This document shows, piece by piece, positions 7,935 through 15,709 of a DNA stretch of 18,452 bases. Made by a program: the position numbers and the translations under genes. The stretch's first letter is position 1; each line of letters begins with the position of its first letter. The DNA lies in the NCBI GenBank assembly GCA_964562925.1, contig CAZLVF010000027.1, positions 1-18,452 of the forward strand, in the 5' to 3' direction. This DNA is from CAVXDP01 sp964562925 (GTDB taxonomy: Archaea; Thermoproteota; Bathyarchaeia; 40CM-2-53-6; CAVXDP01). A model generated the notes under the pieces. It worked only from the letters and a program-made list of their open reading frames with translations. It ran no database searches and was not told the origin of the DNA.

Positions 7935-9523
7935 CTAGCAACCACGTTATGAACAATCTCTTTTCTCTTGACCCGGCTGAGAAGTTTGTAGAGGAGCTCC
8001 GTCTTCAGCTGCGTCCGGGCTTCAAAATTACCTTTGTACGCATCTTCCATCTTACCTAGGTCATAGCATGTTCGATCATCGATATCTACGATTATGCCTG
8101 GAACCTGTGCTTCTTCAAGATCATCACGATGCTTGCAGTAGAAGGCGTTGCAACAGCACCCTATATACCCCTCCGCACGACGTTCCCTCATAACCTTCAA
8201 GGTCTCCATCAAATGCTTGAAGTTCTGTATAGTAACAGGTTTCAGGCCGACAGCCTCAGCTAGTCCATACACTTCTCCGAAAGAGCATCCTTCACATTTT
8301 GCGCAGCCCTCGATCTTCCTGTATTTGCATGATGATGGCTTTGCACAGTATGGCAGGAGGATGTAATCGCAGGCTCCGCCTAAGACATGTTTCGCGTATC
8401 TTGTAACCGGATATACATAATCAATGTCACCGAGGCCAATACCGAAGTTCTCGTATGAGGCTTTGTCAGCTGCTTCAAGGATCAGGTTCGAAAGATCATT
8501 TGCGGTTACGCCTGGTATCCGAATATTTCTTTTAGTGAAGAATTCATTGACGATGCTTCGGATCGAGTCTTCACTGCAAGAAGTGAACTTCAAAGCTGCT
8601 TCAAGATCTAGTATGGCTCTCGAGGGGAATGTGAAGAAGTCGCCTGTAATGAGAACGCTCTTAATGCAATTGGCTTTCCTATCCAAGGCGAGGGACACCC
8701 GGATCAGACCGCCTGGACGTTTATCAATAGCCTGAACCACAGCCGCCTCGTTCAGAGGTCGCCTATCAAGAAAGATCCAGTCATCCGACTGGAATGCAGG
8801 TAGTTTCTCTTTGAGTAGCTTCTTCTCCACAACTGTTAACGGGCCTTCGACAAGTTTGATGCCGAAGGCTTGTTCAAACCCTTCCTTGAACGCATCCTTG
8901 ATCTTCCTATAGCTCGGGAGACGGTCTAACTCCCATTTGATGCATGTCACCCTCTCCTTCGCCGACTTGAGCTCCTTATCCTTGAGCTTCACTATCGGTA
9001 TCCTCAAGACGCGGATCATAGTCTCAACGTCAAAGTCGACGAGTAATGTGCCTTGAAAGAGGAACGCGTCATTCCATTCGACGCCACCCGTGCCAGAAAT
9101 CTTTCTACCACCAATCTCGATATCGTTCTTAGGTCGAAAAGCAGCCTGCAACCCAAGGGCCCTTAGAGCATGCACTGGCCCTTCACACATAATTCCGAAG
9201 AGCTCTTCTAGGCTTCCATAACGAGGCATAGAATCCTTGGAGGCAATAACCTCCCATCCCAGGGACGATCCGTCAAAGTGTATGGCGCCCCCGCCCGTCA
9301 CTCGCCTGTTGACATCTATACCGTTCTTCTTCACATAGTCAAGTCGAACCTCATGTTCAACATCTTGATGGTAGCCGACGAGGACCGCTGGAGGATTGAA
9401 CTGGAGGAAACGTATCGTATTTGGGATTAGGTTGTCAGACCTACACCTGAGGATCACGTCGTCTAAGGCCATGTTCTCGGCTGCGGCGCGTTTGCCAGTG
9501 TCAAGTAGCCTCCAACCTTTCAT
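7913..9523 (-). CDS. slplAB: Lipoate-protein ligase (LplA+LplB type) fused to a DUF116-like cysteine-rich domain
   Basis: A 536-residue protein with three parts. Residues 1-225 are an LplA catalytic domain: RRVTGGGA (73-80), KNDIEIGGRKISG (132-144) with the conserved lysine K141, and FQGTLL in the place of HHGTLL. Residues about 225-345 resemble the LplB/accessory domain (GGLIRVSLALD, GDFFTFPSRAI). Residues about 360-536 resemble DUF116, with many cysteines: C385, C393, C399, C407, C410, C413, the triplet C456-458, C463 and C486, suitable for Fe-S or zinc binding. The ligase part should attach octanoate or lipoate to a carrier lysine. The gene starts 40 nt after the radical-SAM gene and overlaps the flavoprotein gene. 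Ligases of the LipS1/LipS2 pathway normally have only the A and B parts, about 350 residues. The symbol follows that pathway's sLpl(AB). Confidence 0.8.
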   Translation of the reverse strand: MKGWRLLDTGKRAAAENMALDDVILRCRSDNLIPNTIRFLQFNPPAVLVGYHQDVEHEVRLDYVKKNGIDVNRRVTGGGAIHFDGSSLGWEVIASKDSMPRYGSLEELFGIMCEGPVHALRALGLQAAFRPKNDIEIGGRKISGTGGVEWNDAFLFQGTLLVDFDVETMIRVLRIPIVKLKDKELKSAKERVTCIKWELDRLPSYRKIKDAFKEGFEQAFGIKLVEGPLTVVEKKLLKEKLPAFQSDDWIFLDRRPLNEAAVVQAIDKRPGGLIRVSLALDRKANCIKSVLITGDFFTFPSRAILDLEAALKFTSCSEDSIRSIVNEFFTKRNIRIPGVTANDLSNLILEAADKASYENFGIGLGDIDYVYPVTRYAKHVLGGACDYILLPYCAKPSSCKYRKIEGCAKCEGCSFGEVYGLAEAVGLKPVTIQNFKHLMETLKVMRERRAEGYIGCCCNAFYCKHRDDLEEAQVPGIIVDIDDRTCYDLGKMEDAYKGNFEARTQLKTELLYKLLSRVKRKEIVHNVVARCEAMMS

Positions 9524-9563
9524 CGATCGATACTTCCCTTAGAAGATCTAGCGAAAGCCTATG

Positions 9564-10640
9564 TCATGCATCTACGCAACTCGCCTCGATAGTCAGATCC
9601 CGCCACAGAAGCGAGCAGCATTCTTCGTGGAACCTGACCTTCAGTCCAAGACTCTCAGCAAACTCGTAGGCCTCTCCGCTTGGATACGCGATGCCATTTA
9701 CGCCCGCCTTCATCGACAGGATGTCGGTTTCGACTTTGTGTGATCCTCTAGGCCTAGCGCATCCCAGCAACAGAGGAGTCTCCGGCATCATGAGCCTTGA
9801 AGCCAATACAACTCTCGCGACATCTAATGGTGTGGGCGGCGGAATGTGCTCCATCTTTGTCTTGCTAAGAGGCGCCAAAGCGATTATGACCAAAGCGGCT
9901 GGATGATGCTTCAAAACCATCTCCAGAGCCTGCCTCTCGCCTCTCACTCTTCCATAGTGTATTCCCACAAGTATGTGAGGGACCGTTGGGATACTGTACT
10001 CTTCGAATAGAGAAAGCGAACGATCGAATGAGCCTACGTCCTTGTCCAGATGATAGACTTCTCTGATTGTATCGTTCGATCCGATAATATCGATCATAGC
10101 CGCGTCGACAGCGGTGTCGGCCAAAGCCTTCGCCAACGCTGCGTCAACGAGGCCGGTGTGCACGACTACCCTTAACCCAAGATCCTGCTTAACCCGCTTG
10201 ATCATTGGGATGAACTCCATCAACGGAACGCTTCCATCGCTGAGGCTTCCACCGCTGATCAAGCATCCCCTGCCGCCATGATCCTTGATTTTAGTGCAAA
10301 CCTTCAACAGCTCCTGAGGCGTTGTAGCGGGGATCATACTCTCCAGTAGTTGGCCATTACAGTGGTCGCAGTTCAGATGACAAGCCCTGCCCGTCACAGA
10401 GATACTTGGAAACCGATCCGCAGCCGCTTGATAGAAGGATGTTTCGTAATGTACCATCCCGGGTACGTAGAAGTGGATTAGATTCGAGAAATGCTTTTGG
10501 GATATGCTATAGCTTTTTTGAAAGAGTCTGTTCAGGCTGTCAGCGTCCGCTTCGAAGTACTGCTTGAGAAGTTCGTTTTGGCCATCCATTGGAGTAGCTT
10601 CCTCTAGATGATGGTGAGGCGATCTAAATCCTCTGCTCAA
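9564..10640 (-). CDS. lipS2: Radical-SAM lipoyl synthase component (LipS1/LipS2 pair, COG1856-like)
   Basis: A 358-residue radical-SAM protein. The SAM-cleaving [4Fe-4S] cluster ligands are C87, C91 and C94 (CHLNCDHC). LISGGS (127-132) stands where radical-SAM proteins have the GGE-like SAM site. Downstream the segments VVVHTGLVD, AMIDIIGSNDTI and LLGCARPRG (C294) match the group long annotated as uncharacterised biotin-synthase homologues. Another cysteine pair, C341-C342, lies near the end. The start overlaps the stop of the next radical-SAM gene by 4 nt. In archaea such a pair has been shown to insert the two sulfurs of lipoate on an octanoylated carrier, replacing LipA. The pair is recognisable, but which member is LipS1 and which is LipS2 is a tentative choice here. 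Confidence 0.72.
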   Translation of the reverse strand: MSRGFRSPHHHLEEATPMDGQNELLKQYFEADADSLNRLFQKSYSISQKHFSNLIHFYVPGMVHYETSFYQAAADRFPSISVTGRACHLNCDHCNGQLLESMIPATTPQELLKVCTKIKDHGGRGCLISGGSLSDGSVPLMEFIPMIKRVKQDLGLRVVVHTGLVDAALAKALADTAVDAAMIDIIGSNDTIREVYHLDKDVGSFDRSLSLFEEYSIPTVPHILVGIHYGRVRGERQALEMVLKHHPAALVIIALAPLSKTKMEHIPPPTPLDVARVVLASRLMMPETPLLLGCARPRGSHKVETDILSMKAGVNGIAYPSGEAYEFAESLGLKVRFHEECCSLLWRDLTIEASCVDA

Positions 10641-11740
10641 GCTCTTGTCGATGTGTCGGAATAATCCCAGAGCTGTTTCCTTATGGTCCTAACATCTTTC
10701 TCATCGGGGATAAACGGAAAGTTTCTCAACTCGCCAATAGTTGCCTGATAAGGCGTTGAATCCGAGAAAGGCCTATTGCACGCGTTGTCGATATTCTTAG
10801 ATGAGCATCCCGAGGTCATGAACGGAAGGCCGCTCTCCATAGCACCATCAAGAACGGTTTCCTCAACTCCGAAACTGACAAGTCTTCCATCTCCATCGAA
10901 CTTCATGCTTTCCGCAGAAGCCTTGTCCTTGTTAATTAGGTATCGTGCCAACTGCACCCGCCTGTACGAGCCGATCGGAGGCTGCTGACGTTGATGCATC
11001 AAAGAACCGTCTTCAGGGAAGAACGAGAAGAGATGGGTGAGCGCGCCGACATCGTAGGCTCTCTGAATCGTATCTATCATCTCCTTTTCGGTCTCTCCCA
11101 AGCCCACGATCAAGTGTACACCTGCATTGTGTCTGCCAAAAACCTGAACAGCCTCCTCCACGGTATCCCAGTACCTTGGCCATCTATGGGGTCCCGAGAC
11201 GCCTAGGCCTCTCAATTTATGAAATAGCTCAGGCGTTGCCGCGTCGATCGCTATTCCCACCTTGTCGGCTCCAGCTCGTCTGGCTTCGACCAGCCAATTC
11301 TTATCCACGGCGGTCGGCGCGATCAAGGCAGATATAGCATCTGTCTTGGCGTAGAGTCTGCCTATGATATTCAACGTATCTCTTGCGGCTCTCCTATGTG
11401 TTACCATGGAGATGCAGACTCTCTCGACGTGAGAGCACGACTCAGAACCCATCCTCTCTATGATCTCGTCCATCCTGCAAGTCGGCCAGTCAACCCGGAT
11501 GAAACTCTGATCCCTCCATGATCCATCGGTTCTCCTATCCCTTGATAAGCCGCAGTAGGCGCATCTCCCAACACATCCGTCGCCATAGGTTAGAAGGAAG
11601 TTGAGACAGTACAGCTTTGCATCTCGAAAGAATCTTCCCTGCATGAGACCTAGGGTAATAGCAGCTGCGAAGCTTGTTCTAACATATTCAGGCGACTCTT
11701 GAGCGAGCGTTTCTCGAGCAAGGCGCAGCTCAGAAGCCAA
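10637..11740 (-). CDS. lipS1: Radical-SAM lipoyl synthase component (LipS1/LipS2 pair, COG2516-like)
   Basis: A 367-residue biotin-synthase-like radical-SAM protein, first gene of the operon. The cluster motif is C56, C60, C63 (CVGRCAYCG). After the barrel comes MTSGCSSKNIDNACNRPF, with C312 and C321; this conserved C-terminal cysteine motif, plus C45 and C88, could hold an auxiliary cluster that is consumed as sulfur donor, as in LipA. That role is inference. The start is TTG at 11740, the first start after an in-frame stop, with GGAG about 11 nt upstream. Stop and next start overlap as ATGA-type coupling. Numbering as LipS1 is tentative; the alternative would be an unrelated biotin-synthase-like enzyme, which the ligase neighbour makes unlikely. 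Confidence 0.72.
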   Translation of the reverse strand: MASELRLARETLAQESPEYVRTSFAAAITLGLMQGRFFRDAKLYCLNFLLTYGDGCVGRCAYCGLSRDRRTDGSWRDQSFIRVDWPTCRMDEIIERMGSESCSHVERVCISMVTHRRAARDTLNIIGRLYAKTDAISALIAPTAVDKNWLVEARRAGADKVGIAIDAATPELFHKLRGLGVSGPHRWPRYWDTVEEAVQVFGRHNAGVHLIVGLGETEKEMIDTIQRAYDVGALTHLFSFFPEDGSLMHQRQQPPIGSYRRVQLARYLINKDKASAESMKFDGDGRLVSFGVEETVLDGAMESGLPFMTSGCSSKNIDNACNRPFSDSTPYQATIGELRNFPFIPDEKDVRTIRKQLWDYSDTSTRA

Positions 11741-11812
11741 GTCGCATTCAACTCCTAATCTCGTATCCTAATGTTTACCGCACAGATAGCAATGGTCTAG
11801 CGGCAACTATAG

Positions 11813-12373
11813 TCACAGGTCTTCCCATAGACGAGGAAGCATCTGCTCCGGAGACCATGGCTGGCCTTTATAGTATTTTCCCCTATACTCTTTCAAAGTT
11901 CTACCAACTCTAAAGAAGAGGATGTGTCCGATCCTCATACCAACCTTGATCGTTACTGGAACTGTGTTATGATTACTAAGCGCCATGGTCCATCGGTTCA
12001 CGTATCCGACATCTCCAACTCCCGCGCACTTTGCAATCGACAGTCCGCATCGCATAACGCTACTTCTGCAACGCAGGATACATGTGATCGCGTTTCGTCC
12101 GCCAATAGTCTCGACTGTATGACATAGGGCCGTAGCGTTTGGCGGCAGAGTGACGTTCTCTCGATTATTGTGGTGTTCGTACATGAAGAACTCGGAGACA
12201 GCGTGCTGATCGAACACGTCGAAAGCCTTCCTGAAGTTTGGGTTGGGAAAGTAGAAGTTCTCTCCGAGCTTCACATCATACGAGTTTGCGCCAAGACTTT
12301 CCAGAACGAAAGGTTCGATGACTATGTTGCCTTTCTTCATCTCACTAAGTATCTTAACATCGGATAGAAGCAA
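11813..12373 (-). CDS. dCTP deaminase/dUTPase-fold protein lacking the catalytic glutamate
   Basis: A 186-residue protein, normal Dcd length. The start MLLSDVKILSEMKKGNIVIEPF is typical of the family (TTG at 12373). The core has RCRSSVMRCGL (101-111) and GVGDVGYVNRWTMALSN (118-134). In active dCTP deaminases the last block reads with a glutamate (as in LTLELxN or WTMExxN); here that residue is A131, encoded GCG, one base away from GAG. C-terminal ILFFRVG and the YYKGQPWSPE tail are also family-like. The deamination base is therefore missing, so it may be a dUTPase-like, nucleotide-binding or inactive protein. It follows a small membrane protein on the same strand by 51 nt and lies 72 nt ahead of the lipoate operon. 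Confidence 0.8.
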   Translation of the reverse strand: MLLSDVKILSEMKKGNIVIEPFVLESLGANSYDVKLGENFYFPNPNFRKAFDVFDQHAVSEFFMYEHHNNRENVTLPPNATALCHTVETIGGRNAITCILRCRSSVMRCGLSIAKCAGVGDVGYVNRWTMALSNHNTVPVTIKVGMRIGHILFFRVGRTLKEYRGKYYKGQPWSPEQMLPRLWEDL

Positions 12374-12424
12374 GTCTCTGAATCATCCCTTGGGACCTGC
12401 CGTTTCAAGGATTGGATCTTCAGC

Positions 12425-12832
12425 CTATTTCTTCAAGTTCTTGCGGACGTTCAAGTTGGAGGGTTCAGGCTTAACTGCGATGGCTCCTCGAAGCTTCTTC
12501 TGGAGACTTGGGAGTGAGAGAGCTGAACCTGGCAATATCAACAAGAGCGAAGCGCAGATGGTCGAGATCACTAAAACAGCGATCATGACTTCCACGCCTA
12601 AAACCTTGCTTACTTGTGGGATGCCGAATATAGTCGCCAGAGTGTTCGGTACGGATATGATGAGCGTAATCCATGTTAAGATCAGCATAAGCCAAGTAAG
12701 AATTCCCAATCGTCTATTCAGCCTTTCATTCGAAGCCATCAGCTGAACCATTACGCTCATCAAGCGATCTTCATGTTTCTCGATTGCCAACAAGTCTCTC
12801 AGCAGTTTCTGTTCGCTAGTATCCTCGCTCAC
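12425..12832 (-). CDS. Small coiled-coil membrane protein of unknown function
   Basis: A 135-residue protein I do not recognise. Residues 5-40 are charged with heptad-like spacing and probably form a coiled coil (KLLRDLLAIEKHEDRLMSVM). Two membrane segments follow, about 43-60 (LTWLMLILTWITLIIS) and 81-100 (VMIAVLVISTICASLLLIL), then a basic cytoplasmic-looking tail ending in LNVRKNLKK. The start is GTG at 12832 with a purine-rich GAGGCGGGG tract upstream. It lies 51 nt before the Dcd-like gene on the same strand and may be co-transcribed with it. No transport or enzyme motif is visible. Confidence 0.6.
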   Translation of the reverse strand: MSEDTSEQKLLRDLLAIEKHEDRLMSVMVQLMASNERLNRRLGILTWLMLILTWITLIISVPNTLATIFGIPQVSKVLGVEVMIAVLVISTICASLLLILPGSALSLPSLQKKLRGAIAVKPEPSNLNVRKNLKK

Positions 12833-12951
12833 ACGGCCCCGCCTCTTTCACGTTTACAAGAGTAGACACCGGTAGAAAGCTCTTTGTAAAGTAGGTCGGT
12901 CGCAAGTTTGAGCATATCGCATGCCTCAAAAATCAACCTCTAACGCGATCT

Positions 12952-14109
12952 TTGAACAGATTTAAGGGAGCTCCACTGCAAGAGAGGGCCTTGGCCGAGG
13001 TAGGGACGACGAACATATTGGAATCAGGAATCTCACGATCGTATCTGATACAATTTCTATCGGGCACAGCTATTTGGATGGTTGGGCTATTCATCCCCAA
13101 TTTGGCCAGTATACTCGGCGCCTCTAATGCGATGGTAGGCTTGATCGGCGGCGCATACGGCCTCACCATCCTTGTTTCTTCCTACTTCTTCGGGTTTAGG
13201 GCTGACGTAGAGGGAGCGTTGCGATATCTTAGGATAGGACTACTTATGAGCGCAGTGTCGGCAGCGGTCTTGGCCGTGGCGTACGATCCGTTGTCGTTGC
13301 TCATTTTCTACTCTGTCGTCGGTTTCTCACATGGGATCTATCCTGCGGCTCTGGTTACATATGCGTACAATGTCCGCGCTTCGATCGGGAAGTTTTCTGC
13401 GCTCGGCAGCTTGGGGTGGACAGCGGGGCTTGCCGTGGCTGGGCTGGTAGCAACTGTTTACGCTCTTGGAGGAGTCTTCTTACTGGGTTCACTGATCTTC
13501 TTCTTGGCTTTTGTCGTATCTTTCATGCTGCCAAAGATTGAAGAGGTATCCGTTCGAGCTCCCCTCTTCCCAGTGGGTTTGATGAAAAGAAACATTGCAG
13601 TCGTATTACCCTTCCTTCTCAGACATACGGGAGCATGGGCTGTTTGGATTATCTTGCCGCTCTACTTGATTCAGCTTGGAGCCGACTACTTCTGGATATC
13701 TCTGATCTACGCAGTAAACCCTCTCGCGCAGGTCGCTATTATGACGTTTCTGACGAAGCGTTCTGGTTCACTGATGCTGATTCAGCACGGCCATATCATG
13801 TCGGTTCTACTATTTGCACTATTTCCATTGGCGAACGTGTACTGGCAGGTCGTTCCCGTTATGGTTCTAGTCGCTCTCTCCTGGTCTTTCCTATATGTCG
13901 GATCGTTGGAATGGATGGTTGAAACTAACCCTGAGCGAGCCACAGCGGTCGGGGTCCTCAACTCAACGCTGAACCTATCGACAATCGTGGGTTCCATAGC
14001 TGGAGGTTTCATTTCCCAGACGGCAGGCAGCTACACTTCTACAATGTACTTCGCGTTGGCACTGTCGACCGTGGGATTGATTCTTTTCAGGGTTCTAGCT
14101 AAGAGGTAG
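12952..14109 (+). CDS. Major facilitator superfamily transporter
   Basis: A 385-residue polytopic membrane protein, consistent with the 12-helix MFS fold. The first half has a MVGLIGGAYGLTILVSSYFFG segment (residues near 60-85; helix 2 and the start of the 2-3 loop) and the second half repeats the pattern, with a final GGFISQTAGSYTS loop after helix 11. The SALGSLGWTAGLAVAG segment resembles helix 5 of drug or sugar transporters. The start is TTG at 12952; the upstream ATG at 12921 is out of frame and closes quickly. The true start may be a little further downstream, since the first 25 residues are hydrophilic. Substrate is unknown. It is divergent from the membrane protein/Dcd pair across 119 nt with no clear TATA box. 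Confidence 0.82.
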   Translation: MNRFKGAPLQERALAEVGTTNILESGISRSYLIQFLSGTAIWMVGLFIPNLASILGASNAMVGLIGGAYGLTILVSSYFFGFRADVEGALRYLRIGLLMSAVSAAVLAVAYDPLSLLIFYSVVGFSHGIYPAALVTYAYNVRASIGKFSALGSLGWTAGLAVAGLVATVYALGGVFLLGSLIFFLAFVVSFMLPKIEEVSVRAPLFPVGLMKRNIAVVLPFLLRHTGAWAVWIILPLYLIQLGADYFWISLIYAVNPLAQVAIMTFLTKRSGSLMLIQHGHIMSVLLFALFPLANVYWQVVPVMVLVALSWSFLYVGSLEWMVETNPERATAVGVLNSTLNLSTIVGSIAGGFISQTAGSYTSTMYFALALSTVGLILFRVLAKR

Positions 14110-14190
14110 TTTCTCTCCCACACCGAGTCTGTCAAAACGTTGTAGAAAAATTTGGACATTGCATACTACCCTTCCCAGACAGGTGCTCGA

Positions 14191-14221
14191 TAGGCTGTTA
14201 GAAGCAGTTTTAAACAGCCTA
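14191..14221 (+). promoter_or_regulatory. Perfect 9-bp inverted repeat enclosing a TATA box
   Basis: TAGGCTGTT (14191-14199) and AACAGCCTA (14213-14221) are perfect inverted copies around a 13-base spacer. The TATA-like GTTTTAAAC (14207-14215) overlaps the right arm and lies about 46 nt before the TTG start of the redox protein gene. A protein dimer bound here would block TBP, so an operator is likely. It could also act as a stem-loop at the end of the MFS transcript, but there is no T-run after it. Confidence 0.5.
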
Positions 14222-14256
14222 GAAGAATTCTGATTCAACCATGGGAGCGGAAGAAC

Positions 14257-14724
14257 TTGTCCTTGAAAGAGTTACAGGAAAAAGCTGTTGGATACTTCTC
14301 TAGTAGGCCTAGCAACTTTCCTATCGGAAGGCCGTACAACTGCTGTGAGAGCGTTCTGTTGACCTTGAAAGATCGGATTGGCGTAGGCCCGGATCTCATT
14401 CCAAAGGTCGGTACAGGAATAGGAGCCGGCGTCAGCTTGAACGGTCTTCTTTGCGGCTCTGTTTCGAGCGTAGCGATGGCTATAGGCATAAGATATGGAA
14501 GGACAAGCCCTGAAGAAAACCCGAAACCAGTCTGGGATATGGTCGATAAATACGTAGCCCAGTTCAAAGGCAGATTTGGATCTGTGAATTGCAGAGAGCT
14601 CACCGGTTTGGATCTAAAGACTAAGGAGGGATTGAAGGAGTACTACGCCAAGGTTCACGATTATGCATGTGCAGAGAGGCTGAGATTCGCAGTCGAAAAA
14701 GCTCTCGAAATATTGCCGGAATAG
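14257..14724 (+). CDS. C_GCAxxG_C_C family redox-type protein
   Basis: A 155-residue protein of the C_GCAxxG_C_C family, thought to be redox-active or metal-binding. The cysteines are C29-C30 (YNCCESVLL), C66 in GLLCGSVSSVAMAIG, C112 (NCRELTG) and C138 (DYACAERL). GTGIGAGVSLNG precedes C66. In the usual GCAxxG motif the Ala position here is Ser, and the order reads LCGSVSS. The start is TTG at 14257 with GGAG 9 nt upstream (14244-14247); the ATG at 14241 is in another frame that soon stops. Biochemical role is not established for the family. The promoter contains a palindrome, so regulated expression is likely. Confidence 0.78.
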   Translation: MSLKELQEKAVGYFSSRPSNFPIGRPYNCCESVLLTLKDRIGVGPDLIPKVGTGIGAGVSLNGLLCGSVSSVAMAIGIRYGRTSPEENPKPVWDMVDKYVAQFKGRFGSVNCRELTGLDLKTKEGLKEYYAKVHDYACAERLRFAVEKALEILPE

Positions 14725-14852
14725 AATCTCGACTTCTTCGGGAATCAGTCACAGGCTATATGTGAATCTTTAGGTCATCTCGAGCTTGGAATGGTCCTGA
14801 GGGTTATGAGAGATATCACTCTTATCTGCGTTAGTGAAATCGTTTCGCGATA

Positions 14853-15326
14853 GTGTTGGAGTTGCCGATGAAACATGAGCATCGAGCACCTTGGGAATGC
14901 GTGTACGCGAAAGAGGATAAGAGCAAATGCAAACCTGGAAGAAAGCCAAGGTCAGACCAAGAGTATTTTGAGATTTTATGTTTGTGTATTCTACAGGCTG
15001 GACTTAACTGGAGCTTGATAAGAGAGAGCTGGCGAAAATACCAAACGGGCTTCTATCGCTTCGATATCATGAAGCTATCCAGAGCACAGACGAAAGAATT
15101 GGTGAAAGATCCCAACGTCATAAAGAATAGAAAGAAGATACAGGCGGTCATACATAATGCCAGAGAATTTCAGAGAATAGAAGAAGACTATGGTTCGTTC
15201 CATGATTTCCTAAGATCGTTTGACAAAGGACACAGACAGCTCTTAGAAGTTCTAGGAGAACGGTTCAAACGCGTTGGCAGTTACACAGCAGAGTACTATT
15301 TACACTGCGTTGGATACTGGGCGTGA
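14853..15326 (+). CDS. Divergent Tag-like DNA-3-methyladenine glycosylase
   Basis: A 157-residue relative of DNA-3-methyladenine glycosylase I. The diagnostic stretch is QEYFEILCLCILQAGLNW, matching Tag's LFEMICLE..QAGLSW, then NVIKNRKKIQAVIHNAREF, matching the IIRHRGKIQAIIGNA block, and RFKRVGSYTAEYYLHCVGYWA near the end. Differences matter: the base-contacting glutamate (E38 in E. coli Tag) is cysteine, the N-terminal zinc-ligand and YHDxEWG segment is replaced by a lysine-rich stretch, and the protein stops before the HxxxC zinc ligands. Downstream frames do not restore them, so this is not a simple frameshift. Activity on methylated bases is doubtful. GTG at 14853 is one start; ATG at 14868 is equally good. 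Confidence 0.68.
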   Translation: MLELPMKHEHRAPWECVYAKEDKSKCKPGRKPRSDQEYFEILCLCILQAGLNWSLIRESWRKYQTGFYRFDIMKLSRAQTKELVKDPNVIKNRKKIQAVIHNAREFQRIEEDYGSFHDFLRSFDKGHRQLLEVLGERFKRVGSYTAEYYLHCVGYWA

Positions 15327-15709
15327 GCTGTCTTTTCCCTCACTCTAAATTCCTCAAGAATTCTTGATGTTCGATTGAAATTGGTCGAGCCCGCGTATAC
15401 AACAATGTTTTGTAGGTCTAAGGATCTTTTTCCGCGATTCCATGCAGAGCGGCGACGTGGTCGAATCTTCCAAGTTTCCAAGGAAAGTGAGTCTTCAATC
15501 CACCAGGGACACCAAGTAAAGATGAGCTGAAGAGATCTCTTGAGACTCTAGATGATCGAGAGGAAAGAATTCCTGGTATATGCTGCCCCACAGAGGAGTT
15601 TCAACGGTTAGCTTGAAGATCAGGAGTATAATGCAAAACCAACCAACGCAGACTCACAGCAAAGCATTATGAATGAGTGTAGGCCTGTAGTTTGAGAGTG
15701 GCGCATCGA
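15327..15709. other. Noncoding stretch with a palindrome and coding remnants
   Basis: No complete gene is seen. A 14-bp perfect palindrome TCAAGAATTCTTGA lies at 15354-15367. A 25-codon ORF starts at 15442 (MQSGDVVESSKFPRKVSLQS), ending in TAA at 15517-15519. In another frame 15491-15616 reads VFNPPGTPSKDELKRSLETL then DDREERIPGICCPTEEFQRLA before TGA. The two overlap and together could be pieces of one decayed gene, but I cannot name it. No RNA gene is recognised. Confidence 0.35.
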
